Assembly: GCA_963695835.1 (NCBI GenBank)
Contig: CAVOHR010000001.1
Span: 620,001-684,000 of the forward strand
Direction: 5' to 3'
Source: VRUE01 sp963695835
GTDB taxonomy: Bacteria > Actinomycetota > Thermoleophilia > Solirubrobacterales > 70-9
Length of the DNA: 64,000 nt
Position numbers and translations under genes: made by a program. The notes below the pieces were generated by a model. The model had not been told where the DNA came from. It was given only the letters and a program-made list of their open reading frames with translations, and ran no database searches. Each line of letters starts with the position of its first letter. Within the stretch, counting starts at the first letter, position 1. Of the stretch, positions 26,208 to 34,937 are shown in pieces.

Positions 26208-28004
26208 CTTGATTTTGCTCGGACCTTCCTCTCCGGACTCCCTCTCACGGCGGCCGCCGACCGGCTGGGTCTGCCGCAGCGTGAGGCCGCCGCCCTGGTC
26301 GAGACGCTGAGGCGGCTGGGGATCGGGACGCTGGGGGAGCTGGCGGCGCTCCCCGCCGATCGGGTCGCCGACCGCTTCGGGCCGCCGGGGTTGCGGGCGC
26401 TGCGGCTGGCCCGGGGTGAGGACGAGCTGCTGGTCGTCCGTCGCCGCGGCGCCTGGGAGGAGCTGGCGGAGGAGGTCGAGCTGCCGGAGGGGACCGCCGG
26501 CGACCGGCTCGAACGGGCGCTGGAGAGGCGCAAGCGGCAGCGCGAGGACCCCGGTTTCGAGATCCACGAGCACCCGCGGCTGGAGCCGGTGCTGCGGGAT
26601 ACGCTCGGGACGATCGTCTACCAGGAGCAGGTGATCGAGGTGGCGATGGCGCTGTCGGGCTTCAGCTCGGCCGAGGCGGAGGGGCTGCGGCGGGCGATGA
26701 GCCGCAAGCGCTCGGCGGAGGCGCTGGAGGCGAACCACCGGCGCTTCGTCGCCGGCGCGGTCGCGCGCGAGGTGCCGGCGCAGACGGCGGAGCGGGTCTG
26801 GCAGCAGATCCAGGGCTTCTCCGGTTTCGGCTTCCCGAAGGCGCACTCGGCCGCCTTCGGCCTGCTTGCCTACCAGTCGGCCTGGCTGCGGATCCACCAC
26901 CCGCCGGAGTTCCTCTGCGCGCTGCTGAACGAGCAGCCGATGGGCTTCTACCCGCCCGACGCGCTGATCCACGAGGCGCAGCGCCGCGGCGTGCGGCTGG
27001 CCGGCCCCGACGCCAACCGCAGCCGAGTCCTCTGCCACGTCGAAACCCCCCGCCGGCGAGACGAAAACCGACGCATAGCGACGGAAATAGCCCCGTCGGC
27101 GGGGGAAGTGCGGGGCGGGCCGGCGGTGCGGATCGGGCTCGGCTACGTGAAGGGGGTGCGTGAGGGTGAGATGGAGAGCCTGGTCGCCGCGCGCGAGCGC
27201 GACGGCGCCTACCGGGGGATCGCCGACCTCGCCTCGCGCAGCGGCGCCGGCCGCGACGGCCTCGCCTGGGCCGGCGCCCTCGACGAGCTGGCGGAGGACG
27301 TGCCCAGGGGTGACCGCCAGTATGGGTGGTCAACCCTGGGCACGTCGTCGACGGGTGGAAGACGGGGGGCGCTTTGGGAGGCCGGGACGGTGGGGACGGG
27401 GGTGCGGCATGGGGACGGGACTCAGATGGCGCTGCCGTTGGAGACTCCGGGAGCGCCGGGGCTGGAGCCGCTCAGCGCTTGGGACGAGGCGATCGCCGAC
27501 TACCGCTCGATCGGGATGACCCTCGGCGAGCACCCGATGGCGATGCTGCGCGACGGGCTCGACCGGGAGCTGCTGCGCAGCGCCGACCTGGAGCGGGTCG
27601 AGCACGGCGCCCAGGTCGAGGTGGCCGGCATGGTCGTCGCCCGCCAGCGCCCCGAGACCGCCAAGGGGATCGTCTTCATGCTGCTCGAAGACGAGCGCGG
27701 CACCGTCAACCCGCCCGTCTACGACCGCCACCGGGCCGAGGTTCGCACCTCGTCCCTGGTCCGCGCCAGGGGGCGCCGCGAGCGCCGCGAAGGCACGACC
27801 AACGTCGTCGTCGACGAGGTCCGCGAGCTGGAGCGGACAGGGCCGGCGCCCTCGCTTCGCGCCGGCTCGTCCGCGGCACGCCGGGCCGAGGCCCACGAGA
27901 AGGCCAGGCGGATCGCCCGCGCGTGCGAGGCTCGCCGCCGCGCCGTCGCCCAGCTGCGCACAGTCGCTCCCGCCGGCCACAGCTTCGGCCGCCGCGGCCG
28001 CTGA
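26208..28004 (+). pseudogene. ImuB-DnaE2 deletion chimera (error-prone polymerase remnant)
   Basis: One open frame joins parts of two genes of the mutagenesis cassette. The first about 105 codons (LVETLRRLGIGTLGELAALP, then DRFGPPGLRALRLARGEDE) are from the middle of an ImuB Y-family polymerase homologue. At about 26525 the frame passes into the C-terminal half of DnaE2 (RRKRQREDPGFEIHEHPRLE, GTIVYQEQVIEVAMAL, AMSRKRS, FPKAHSAAFGLLAYQSAWLR, ending in an OB-fold region). The imuB start, the imuB end and the dnaE2 N-terminal half with its PHP and catalytic Asp residues are gone. A stop precedes the frame and no proper start exists. A 48-base palindrome is inserted in frame near codon 365. Surely inactive as a polymerase. 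Confidence 0.85.
27298..27345. repeat. Palindromic element, family B copy 1, inside dnaE2 remnant
   Basis: Arms of 18 bases (27298-27315 and 27328-27345) with one mismatch and the conserved centre TGACCGCCAGTATGGGTGGT. The core recurs at 34832-34879. The element is exactly 48 bases, so it adds 16 codons without breaking the frame. Confidence 0.82.
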
Positions 28005-28094
28005 ACCCCTCTGCGCGCCTCACGTCGCAAAGCGGCTCCAGACATCTCACATCCGCGCGCCACACGCGCGGCGACCACTCCTACAGTCGGGGGG

Positions 28095-28307
28095 ATGCTT
28101 CCGTTTGCTCTTCCGGAGTTGCCAACCGCCGGTCTCCTGATCCATTTCGTCTCAGGCGCGGTGGCGATCCTCGTAGGTCCTACCGGCATTTGCGGCGGAG
28201 CCGCTCACTACGGCGCGATTCTCTTTCGAGCCCAGCAGCGCGACGTCGACCGCCTCACCGGAGGGGGGTTCTTCGTCGGCTTTGCGTTCGACGTCGGCAT
28301 TCTTTGA
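28095..28307 (+). CDS. Small hydrophobic protein, unknown
   Basis: A 70-residue frame with a G-rich ribosome-binding site (CGGGGGG) three bases before the ATG. It is largely hydrophobic (GLLIHFVSGAVAILVGPTG, then GGFFVGFAFDVGIL), suggesting two membrane segments. No family recognised. It precedes another small membrane protein gene by 21 bases, so the two may form an operon. Confidence 0.5.
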   Translation: MLPFALPELPTAGLLIHFVSGAVAILVGPTGICGGAAHYGAILFRAQQRDVDRLTGGGFFVGFAFDVGIL

Positions 28308-28328
28308 CCGAAGCCCTATTCTGACTCC

Positions 28329-28547
28329 ATGGCGCTCCGAATCGCATTCTTCGTCGGTCCGCTCCTCTTCGGGATGGGGTCGGCTCTGCTGCTGAATGCG
28401 GCCGGCGCGGGCCCTGTGCTCGCGATCGCCGTCTACGCGGGCATCGCCGCCATACTGGGCGTGGCGATAGCGGTCTTGGGGAGCCAGATCCCCGAGCTGC
28501 TCAGATGGCCGAGGAACCTCGCGCGCGGGGTTTCTCACAAGTCCTAG
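28329..28547 (+). CDS. Small two-helix membrane protein, unknown
   Basis: A 72-residue frame with two clear membrane helices (IAFFVGPLLFGMGSALLL and LAIAVYAGIAAILGVAIAVL) and a basic C-terminal tail. No recognised family. Follows another small hydrophobic frame closely and is convergent with the cytochrome-like gene across a GC-rich hairpin. Confidence 0.55.
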   Translation: MALRIAFFVGPLLFGMGSALLLNAAGAGPVLAIAVYAGIAAILGVAIAVLGSQIPELLRWPRNLARGVSHKS

Positions 28548-28642
28548 GCGTCTGTCTTTTCCGTTCATCCTCTCCGGTTTGCGACTGCTCTGACATCGGG
28601 GGCATACCGCTGTTTCCTCCCTCGGCTTTGTCCCGATGCGAA

Positions 28643-28667
28643 GCGGTGGACGCCCGGCGTCCACCGC
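28643..28667. terminator. Bidirectional hairpin terminator
   Basis: Perfect 11-base arms GCGGTGGACGC and GCGTCCACCGC with a three-base loop, between convergent genes. Confidence 0.7.
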
Positions 28668-28678
28668 AACCGGGACTC

Positions 28679-29296
28679 TCAGCCGCCGAGCGAGGCCGAC
28701 AGCCAGGGGCCGATCAGCGACACGGTCGCCAGGGCGAGGCCGAGGCCGAGGACGAGCGAGCCGCCGAGGGTCACCACGCGCAGGCCCGAGCCGGCGAGCC
28801 GCGCCTCGCGGCCGCCGGCTCGGCGCCAGTCGGGTGCCGCCAGCTCCGGGACCTCCAGCACGTGGCCGAGCACGTGCACCGCCATCAGCACGAACCAGAG
28901 GATGAAGCTTGCCTTGTGGAGGAGCTTGAGCGTCGGGTGCTCGGGGCCGGCGATCGCCAGGGCGACGCCGCTGGCGAACAGGGCCAGCGTGGTGAGGACG
29001 ACCCCGGGCGCCAGCACGCGCATGATCAGGTTCGGGGGACCCTTGCGCACGTAGGACGGCGCGCGCAGGTAGTAGCGGGCGAAGCGCCAGCCGGTGCTGC
29101 CCAGCTTCAACGCCACCGGCGGCAGCAGCAGCATGCCGATGAAGATGTGCGGGCCGGCGAGGCTGCCGATGAACGGGATCGTCGCTCCCTCCAGGGCCAG
29201 CAGGACGAGCAGGATCGCCGCCGCCTCGCCGGTCAGCCGTGCGTTGCCGACGACGCCGGCGCGCCTAACCGCCTGGGCTTGGGCGTCGTTGTACAC
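28679..29296 (-). CDS. Integral membrane protein, cytochrome b561-like
   Basis: Protein of 205 residues with four to five membrane helices and paired histidines at helix ends: GPHIFIGMLLLPPVALKLG, LLHKASFILWFVLMAVHVLG and HVLEVPE. This histidine pattern suggests b-type haem binding as in cytochrome b561 or DUF4405-like proteins; the assignment rests on this pattern alone. A two-component system lies just upstream on the same strand (gap about 40 bases), so it may be its target or partner. Confidence 0.6.
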   Translation of the reverse strand: MYNDAQAQAVRRAGVVGNARLTGEAAAILLVLLALEGATIPFIGSLAGPHIFIGMLLLPPVALKLGSTGWRFARYYLRAPSYVRKGPPNLIMRVLAPGVVLTTLALFASGVALAIAGPEHPTLKLLHKASFILWFVLMAVHVLGHVLEVPELAAPDWRRAGGREARLAGSGLRVVTLGGSLVLGLGLALATVSLIGPWLSASLGG

Positions 29297-29337
29297 CGGC
29301 GCGATGCTGCCCGTGGGCGCTCAGCGCCGCCTAACGC

Positions 29338-30498
29338 TCAGGTGAGAGGTTTCTCATCGGCTCTCATCGGCGAGAAGCCGCCCAGCTCGACGCAGAGGCG
29401 GGCGCCGCCCAGCGGCGAGTCCTCGACCCGGATGCGGCCGCCGTGCAGCTCGACGATCGAGCGGGCGATCGCCAGGCCGAGCCCGCTGCCGCCGGAGTCG
29501 CGGTCGCGCGCCGCCTCGCTGCGGTGGAAGCGGTCGAAGACCCGCTCGCGCTCGCCCGGCGGGATCCCCGGGCCGTCGTCGTCGACCAGGATCGCCAAGC
29601 GCCCGCCTCGGGCCTCGGCCGAGACCTCGACCCGCCCGCCCGCCCCGGCGTGGCGCCGCGCGTTGGCGGCCAGGTTGCGCAGCACCTGGGTCAGCTGGTC
29701 CGGATCGGCCGTCAGCATCCCCGCCGGCGACTCGCCGAGGACGGCGGCCGCCCCCGCCTCGCTCTCGGCGAAGCCGCCCAGGAACGGGGTCAGCTCGAAG
29801 CGCTGCGGCCGCAGCGGCGCCGCCTCGTCGAGTCGCGCCAGCATCAGCAGGTCGTCGACCAGCCGCTCGATCCGCGCCATCTCGGCGCCGACCACGCCCT
29901 CGACCCGCCGCACCTCCTCGGTGTCCGGGCTCGGCTGCCGCGCCAGCACCTCGAGCTGTCCGCGGATCGCCGTCAGCGGCGTGCGCAGCTCGTGCGAGGC
30001 GTCGGAGACGAAGCGGCGCTGCCGCGAGAACGCTTCCCCGAGCCGGTCGAGCATGTGGTCGAAGGCCTCGGCGAGGACCCGCACCTCGACCGCAGCCGAG
30101 CGCTCCTCGCCGATCCGCGGCGTCAGGTCGCCGCCGCCGACCGTGGCGGCGGCGGCGGCCATGCGCCGCAGCGGCGCCGCGGTCCGCGCGGCGAGCAGGT
30201 AGCCGGCCAGCAGCGCCGCCGCGAGGGTGAGCGCGCCGGCGAGCAGGAAGGTCCGCTCGACCTCCGACTGGGCGTCCTCGACCGGGGCGAGCAGGCTGCC
30301 GCCGCGCCGCTCGTCGTCGCCCGCCACCGGCCCGCGGCCGCGCGTCTCGCGGCCCTCCTCGCGCTTGATCACCGCCGACTCGTCGTGCATCTCGTGCCGC
30401 ACGGCGAAGTAGACGACGGCGAACGCGGCGACCACGATCGCGCCGATCGAGATCGCCAGCCGGCCGCGCAGCCCGAGGCGCGACCAGGCGCCGCTCAT
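29338..30498 (-). CDS. Sensor histidine kinase
   Basis: Membrane kinase of 386 residues. TM1 near residues 12-30 and TM2 near 88-108 flank a small sensor domain; a HAMP domain follows. The phospho-acceptor motif is SDASHELRTPLTAIRGQL, and the ATPase domain shows the N box LRNLAANARRH, G1 DDDGPGIP and G2 GGSGLGLAIARS. It starts inside the end of the response regulator gene (four-base overlap), so the two are a cognate pair. Signal unknown. Confidence 0.95.
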   Translation of the reverse strand: MSGAWSRLGLRGRLAISIGAIVVAAFAVVYFAVRHEMHDESAVIKREEGRETRGRGPVAGDDERRGGSLLAPVEDAQSEVERTFLLAGALTLAAALLAGYLLAARTAAPLRRMAAAAATVGGGDLTPRIGEERSAAVEVRVLAEAFDHMLDRLGEAFSRQRRFVSDASHELRTPLTAIRGQLEVLARQPSPDTEEVRRVEGVVGAEMARIERLVDDLLMLARLDEAAPLRPQRFELTPFLGGFAESEAGAAAVLGESPAGMLTADPDQLTQVLRNLAANARRHAGAGGRVEVSAEARGGRLAILVDDDGPGIPPGERERVFDRFHRSEAARDRDSGGSGLGLAIARSIVELHGGRIRVEDSPLGGARLCVELGGFSPMRADEKPLT

Positions 30499-31169
30499 CG
30501 CTCCGCGAGGCGGTAGCCGACCGAGCGCACGGTCTCGATCGGCGCCGGGGAGTCGGGCAGCGCCAGGCGGCGCCGCAGGTAGCCGATGTAGACCTGGACG
30601 ACGTTGGTCCCCGGGTCGTGGTCGTAGCCCCAGACCGAGGAGAGCAGGTCGGCGTGGCTGCAGACCTGGCCCGGGCGGCGCATCAGGTAGGCGAGCAGTT
30701 CCGCCTCGCGCTCGGGCAGCCGCACCGATTGCCCGCCGCGCTCGACCCGCCGCGAGACCAGGTCGAGCCGCATCCCCGCCGCCTTCAATGTCGCCACCGC
30801 CGCTTCGCCCTCCGGCCGCCGCAGGTGCGCCCGCACCCGCGCCGCCAGCTCCTCGAAGGAGAACGGCTTGGTCAGATAGTCGGTCGCGCCGGCGTCGAGG
30901 CCCTCGATCCGGTCGGCGACCTCGCCCTTCGCGGTCAGCAGGATCACCGGCAGCGCCGGCTTCGCCCGCCGCACCGCGGCCAGCACCCCCATCCCGTCCT
31001 TGCCGGGCAGCATCCGGTCGAGGATCACCAGGTCGACGCCCTCGCTCAGCGCCAGCCGCTCGCCCTCGACGCCGTCGGCCGCGGTCAGCACCGTGTGGCC
31101 CTCGCCCTCGAGACCGCGCGCGAGGAAGTCGGAGATCGCCGCCTCGTCCTCGACCACCAAGATCTCCAC
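30495..31169 (-). CDS. OmpR family response regulator
   Basis: DNA-binding regulator of 224 residues. Receiver domain (1-120) with the acidic pair VVEDEAA, phospho-acceptor Asp in DLVILDRMLPGKDG and the conserved Lys in YLTKPFSFEELAARV. The C-terminal winged helix (about 130-224) holds LPEREAELLAYLMRRPGQV and the recognition region NVVQVYIGYLRRRL. It is the first gene of the pair with the histidine kinase. The DrrAB-type exporter operon lies 36 bases upstream on the same strand, so the regulator could be cotranscribed with it. Confidence 0.95.
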   Translation of the reverse strand: MEILVVEDEAAISDFLARGLEGEGHTVLTAADGVEGERLALSEGVDLVILDRMLPGKDGMGVLAAVRRAKPALPVILLTAKGEVADRIEGLDAGATDYLTKPFSFEELAARVRAHLRRPEGEAAVATLKAAGMRLDLVSRRVERGGQSVRLPEREAELLAYLMRRPGQVCSHADLLSSVWGYDHDPGTNVVQVYIGYLRRRLALPDSPAPIETVRSVGYRLAER

Positions 31170-31205
31170 CCGGCGGATGCTAGCCGGGGGCGCGGCCCGC
31201 CCGGC

Positions 31206-31970
31206 TCAGCCGGCGGCTTCGGCGCGGCGCAGGCCGCCGCGCGCCCAGAGCGCGAAGAGCAGCGGCAGGGCGACCGCGACCGCGAAGGCGAGGGCGACGA
31301 CGGTCGGCTCACCGGAGATGAAGCCGCGGCCGGCCTCGAGCAGCGCGGTGACCGGGTTGACGGAGGCGACCGCGTGGATCCAGCCGCTGAGCAGGCTGAG
31401 CGGCACGTAGACCGGGGCGAGGAAGAGGACGAGGAATGCCGGGAACTGCATCAGCGGCCCGCCCTGGATCGAGCGCACCCGCATCGCCACGCCGGCCGCC
31501 CAGAGCGTCGCCGCGACGTTGACCAGCACCGCGAGCCCGTAGAGACCGAGCAGGTCGACCCCGCTGCCGCCGACTTCCATCCCGGCGACCAGCGCCACCG
31601 CGGTCAGCACCACCCAGGTGACCGCGGCGCGGACCAGCGCCGCGATCGCGTAGCCGGCGACGATCGCCCGCCGGTCGGTCGCCGCCAGCAGGTAGCGGCG
31701 GGCGAAGCCGGTCTCGAAGTCGCGGGCGATGCCGAAGCCGGTGAAGACGCCGCCGAAGGCCGCCGACTGGACGAGGACGAAGACGAACTGGAAGGCCGTG
31801 TAGCCGCTGGGGAATTCGAAGCCGGGGACGTTGCCGATCGCCGAGAGGCCACCGGCGAAGGCGGTGAAGAAGAACAGCGGGAAGGCGATCGAGGGCAGCA
31901 GGAAGGCCGGGTTGGTGAGGTAGTTGTGGACGCTGCGCCAGGCCACGGCAAGCGCGATCTGGCGGCTCAC
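31206..31970 (-). CDS. ABC-2 type transporter permease
   Basis: Membrane subunit of 254 residues with six helices, from GTG overlapping the previous stop (GTGA). The segment DFETGFARRYLLAATDRRA followed by GYAIAALVRAAVTWVVL is the coupling region of DrrB/ABC-2 permeases. Together with the neighbouring permease and ATPase it forms a three-gene exporter with two different half-permeases. The substrate is probably a hydrophobic compound or lipid; this is inference from the DrrAB family. Confidence 0.88.
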   Translation of the reverse strand: MSRQIALAVAWRSVHNYLTNPAFLLPSIAFPLFFFTAFAGGLSAIGNVPGFEFPSGYTAFQFVFVLVQSAAFGGVFTGFGIARDFETGFARRYLLAATDRRAIVAGYAIAALVRAAVTWVVLTAVALVAGMEVGGSGVDLLGLYGLAVLVNVAATLWAAGVAMRVRSIQGGPLMQFPAFLVLFLAPVYVPLSLLSGWIHAVASVNPVTALLEAGRGFISGEPTVVALAFAVAVALPLLFALWARGGLRRAEAAG

Positions 31971-32746
31971 GTCCTCACCAGCCTCGACTTGAGCGCGGTC
32001 GCGGCGGCGAACATGCCGATCGCCAGGACCGCGACGGCGATCCCGAAGCCGAGCGCCAGGGCGCCGAGGTTCCAGCCTTCGATCAAGAGCGAGCGGAAGG
32101 CCGCCAGCAGGTAGGAGATCGGGTTGGCGCTGGCGACGTCGTGGAACCACCGGGTCTGGATCAGGTCGAGTGGCAGCGCCATCGAGGAGATGAAGAGGAA
32201 GACGAAGAAGACCGGGAAGAGGCTCTGCACCGCCTCGCCGGAGCCGGTGCGCAGCGCCGCGAACAGGCCGACCGAGCCGAAGGCGACGGTGATCGTCACC
32301 GAGAGCGCGACGATGACCAGCGCGCCGCCGGCCCCGGCGGCGAGCTCGGCGCCGGCGATCAGCCCGACCGTGAGGTAGGTCGCCGCCTGGAGCAGGCCGA
32401 GCACGACGGCGCCGGCGAGCAGGCCGCTGAGCAGTGCCGCTCCGCGCAGCGGGGTCAGCGCCAGGCGGTTGAGGAAGCCGGTCTCGATGTCGCGCGCCAG
32501 GTCGGTGCCGGCGTTCATCACCGAGAACAGCGCCCCCTGCATGAACGGCACCGCGAGGGCGAAGGTGAGGTAGGAGTCGGTCGGGAAGCCGGGCAGGTCG
32601 GTCGCGTCTTTGAGCCCGCCCGAGTTGACCGCGAGCAGGAACATCGGGAAGACCAGCGCGGGCACGATCTGGGCCGGCTGGCGCATGGTGCGCAGGACCG
32701 AGCGGCGGGCGAGCTGGCCGACCTGGGTGGGGAGGGTGGAGCTCAC
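31967..32746 (-). CDS. ABC-2 type transporter permease
   Basis: Second membrane subunit of 259 residues, paralogous to the next gene: DLARDIETGFLNRLALTPLR is the same coupling motif as in its partner. Six helices, GTG start overlapping the ATPase stop by four bases. The two permeases probably form a heterodimer with the ATPase encoded upstream. Confidence 0.88.
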   Translation of the reverse strand: MSSTLPTQVGQLARRSVLRTMRQPAQIVPALVFPMFLLAVNSGGLKDATDLPGFPTDSYLTFALAVPFMQGALFSVMNAGTDLARDIETGFLNRLALTPLRGAALLSGLLAGAVVLGLLQAATYLTVGLIAGAELAAGAGGALVIVALSVTITVAFGSVGLFAALRTGSGEAVQSLFPVFFVFLFISSMALPLDLIQTRWFHDVASANPISYLLAAFRSLLIEGWNLGALALGFGIAVAVLAIGMFAAATALKSRLVRT

Positions 32747-33744
32747 GCTCCGACCGCCTCCGCCGGCTCGACCTCGCCGCCCGCCCCGCCCTCCTCCTCG
32801 GCGCCCTCCAGCGAGCGGCCGGTCTTGGCGAGGAAGACGTCGTCGAGCGAGGGGGCGTGGAGCTGGAGCTGCTCGATCGCGATCCCCTCCGAGTCGAGCG
32901 CCCGAACCACCTCGGCGAGCCGCGACTCGCCGCCCTCGAGCAGGACCGAGGCGCCGCGGCGCCGCGAGGCCTCGCCCGGCTCGCCGAAGCGCGCCAGCAC
33001 CGCGGCGACCCGCTCGCGTTCGTCCGGCTCGCGCGGCACCGCCTCGACGGTCGGGCGGCCGATCTCGGCCTTCAGCGCGGCCGGCGTGCCCTCGGCGACG
33101 ATCCGCCCGTGGTCGATGATCCCCACCCGGTCGGCGAGCGCGTCGGCCTCCTCCAGGTACTGGGTGGTGAGGAAGACGGTGACGCCGTCCTCGGCGGCGA
33201 GCCGCGCCACCTCGTCCCAGAGCGCCGTGCGGCTCTGGATGTCGAGGCCGGTGGTCGGCTCGTCGAGGAAGAGGATCCGCGGGCTGTGGACCAGCGCCAG
33301 CGCCAGGTCGAGCCGCCGTTTCATCCCGCCCGAGTAGCCGCCGACCTTGCGGTCCGCCGCCTGCGAGAGGCCGACCCGGGCCAGCAGCTCGGCGCCGCGC
33401 GCTTCCCGCTCGGCCTTCGGCAGCCCGTGCAGCGCCGTCTGCAGGCGCATGTGCTCGCTGCCGGTCAGCAGCGGGTCGAGCGCCGCTTCCTGCAGCGCCG
33501 CGCCGATCGCTCCCCGCACCCGCGGTCCTTCGGTGGCGATGTCGAAGCCGCCGACCCGCGCCGTGCCGGCAGTCGGCGGCAGCAGCGTGGTCAGCATCAG
33601 CACCGTGGTCGACTTGCCGGCGCCGTTCGGCCCGAGGAAGCCGTAGATCTCCCCCGGCGCGACCCGCAGGTCGATCCCGTCGACCGCCCGCGGCCCGTTC
33701 TTGAACTCGCGTACCAGCCCTTCGACTTCGATCCCGGCCGCCAT
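32743..33744 (-). CDS. ABC transporter ATP-binding protein (DrrA-like)
   Basis: ATPase of 333 residues. Walker A GPNGAGKST, Q-loop, signature YSGGMKRRLDLA, Walker B ILFLDEPTTGLD and the switch His in FLTTQYLEEADALAD. After about residue 220 a C-terminal domain resembling DrrA follows, ending in a Glu/Gly-rich tail. The ATG giving MAAGIEVEGLVREF is preferred to an upstream start without similarity. First gene of the exporter operon; export of a hydrophobic molecule, often giving drug tolerance, is the family role. Confidence 0.92.
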   Translation of the reverse strand: MAAGIEVEGLVREFKNGPRAVDGIDLRVAPGEIYGFLGPNGAGKSTTVLMLTTLLPPTAGTARVGGFDIATEGPRVRGAIGAALQEAALDPLLTGSEHMRLQTALHGLPKAEREARGAELLARVGLSQAADRKVGGYSGGMKRRLDLALALVHSPRILFLDEPTTGLDIQSRTALWDEVARLAAEDGVTVFLTTQYLEEADALADRVGIIDHGRIVAEGTPAALKAEIGRPTVEAVPREPDERERVAAVLARFGEPGEASRRRGASVLLEGGESRLAEVVRALDSEGIAIEQLQLHAPSLDDVFLAKTGRSLEGAEEEGGAGGEVEPAEAVGA

Positions 33745-33837
33745 CCCGCCAAGCGTACGCGACGAATCCGCCCACCCCGACGTGCCGTCGGTTCGGTGCC
33801 CAATATGGCACCTGACCGCCGGCATGTCTGTGCTTGA

Positions 33838-34246
33838 GGGTTCCCGGTACGGCCGGCGACGCTGGAGGAGCGGATGGACGACGTCCGCGCGGTGATGGAC
33901 GCGGCGGGCTGCGAGCGAGCCGCCCTGCTCGGCATGTCGGAGGGGTCGACGATGTGCATGCTGTTCGCCGCGACCTACCCGGCGCGCACCTCCGCCCTGG
34001 TGCTCTGGGGCGCGATGGCGAGGTCGACCGAAGCGGACGACTATCCCTGGGCGCCGCCGAGAGAGGCGCTCGTTGAGGCCAACGAGGAGCTGGTCGCTCC
34101 CCTCTGGGGGCAGGGAGCGACGATCGACATCTTCTCGCCGAGCCTTGCCGACAACCCGCGCGCCCGCGAGTTCCAGGCCCGCTTCGAGCGCCAGGCCGCC
34201 AGCCCGAGGCGCGTCTGGCAGCTGGTCGAGAGGAGTTCCTCACCGG
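33838..34246 (+). pseudogene. Alpha/beta hydrolase remnant, once fused to the cyclase
   Basis: The frame reads DDVRAVMDAAGCERAALLGM then SEGSTMCMLFAATYPART, the nucleophile elbow of an alpha/beta hydrolase (Ser in GMSEG). The domain start, with the oxyanion strand, is missing, and after VWQLVE the acid and His region is missing too; the sequence jumps, out of frame, to the linker EEFLTGVR that normally joins a hydrolase to a cyclase in actinobacteria. So both an N-terminal truncation and an internal deletion with frame change are present. Confidence 0.7.
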
Positions 34247-34247
34247 A

Positions 34248-34826
34248 GTGCGACCCGGGCCGGCGCCGGAGCGGGTGCTGGCGACGGTGCTGCTCACCGA
34301 CATCGTCGACTCGACCAAGCTCGCAACGGAGATGGGCGACCGCCGCTGGCGCGACCTGCTCGAGGAGCACCAGGCGCTGGTGCGCGAGCAGCTCGAGCGC
34401 TTCGAGGGGCGCGAGATCAAGACCACCGGCGACGGCTTCCTGGCGGTCTTCGACGGGCCGACCCGGGCGGCCGAGTGCGCGCGGGCGATCGCCGACGAGA
34501 TGCCCTCGCTGGGGATCGAGGTGCGGGCCGGCCTGCACACCGGCGAGGTCGAGCTGATCGGCGAGGACGTCGGCGGCATCGCGGTCCACATCGCCGCCCG
34601 GATCTCGGCCCTGGCCGGCCCCGGCGAGGTGCTGGCCTCGCGCACCGTCCGCGACCTGGCCGCCGGCTCGGGGGTCGACTTCGAGCCCCTCGGCCGCCAC
34701 GAGCTGAAGGGCGTCCCCGACGAGTGGGCGAAGGTCTGGCTCAACGTCGCCTTCAAGGGTGACGCGGCGACCGTGCCCCCGGCCGAGATAACTTTGAAGC
34801 GCGCCGCGGGCAAGAAGCATCGTTAG
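34248..34826 (+). CDS. Class III adenylate/guanylate cyclase domain protein
   Basis: The catalytic domain is intact: first metal Asp in LLTDIVDSTKLATEMGD, second in KTTGDGFLAVFDGP, and the transition-state region VGGIAVHIAARISALAGPGE. About 190 residues from a GTG that codes the Val of the linker LTGVRPG. In relatives this domain follows an alpha/beta hydrolase in one protein; here the hydrolase part is broken and in another frame. The cyclase could still be made alone if the GTG is used, but no good ribosome-binding site is evident. Product (cAMP or cGMP) not determinable with confidence. Confidence 0.75.
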   Translation: MRPGPAPERVLATVLLTDIVDSTKLATEMGDRRWRDLLEEHQALVREQLERFEGREIKTTGDGFLAVFDGPTRAAECARAIADEMPSLGIEVRAGLHTGEVELIGEDVGGIAVHIAARISALAGPGEVLASRTVRDLAAGSGVDFEPLGRHELKGVPDEWAKVWLNVAFKGDAATVPPAEITLKRAAGKKHR

Positions 34827-34831
34827 AAGGA

Positions 34832-34879
34832 ACGTGCCCCGAGTTGACCGCCACTATGGGTGGTCAACTCGGGGCACGT
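34832..34879. repeat. Palindromic element, family B copy 2
   Basis: Perfect 18-base arms (34832-34849 and 34862-34879) around GCCACTATGGGT. Outer ACGTGCCC/GGGCACGT and centre TGACCGCCACTATGGGTGGT are shared with the copy at 27298; the bases between them differ but stay paired. It follows the cyclase stop by five bases, between convergent genes. Confidence 0.82.
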
Positions 34880-34937
34880 CGTGGCGCCGGGGGCGGGTCA
34901 GCCCTAAGGACGGGTTGAGAGGCCTCTCACCGCGACG

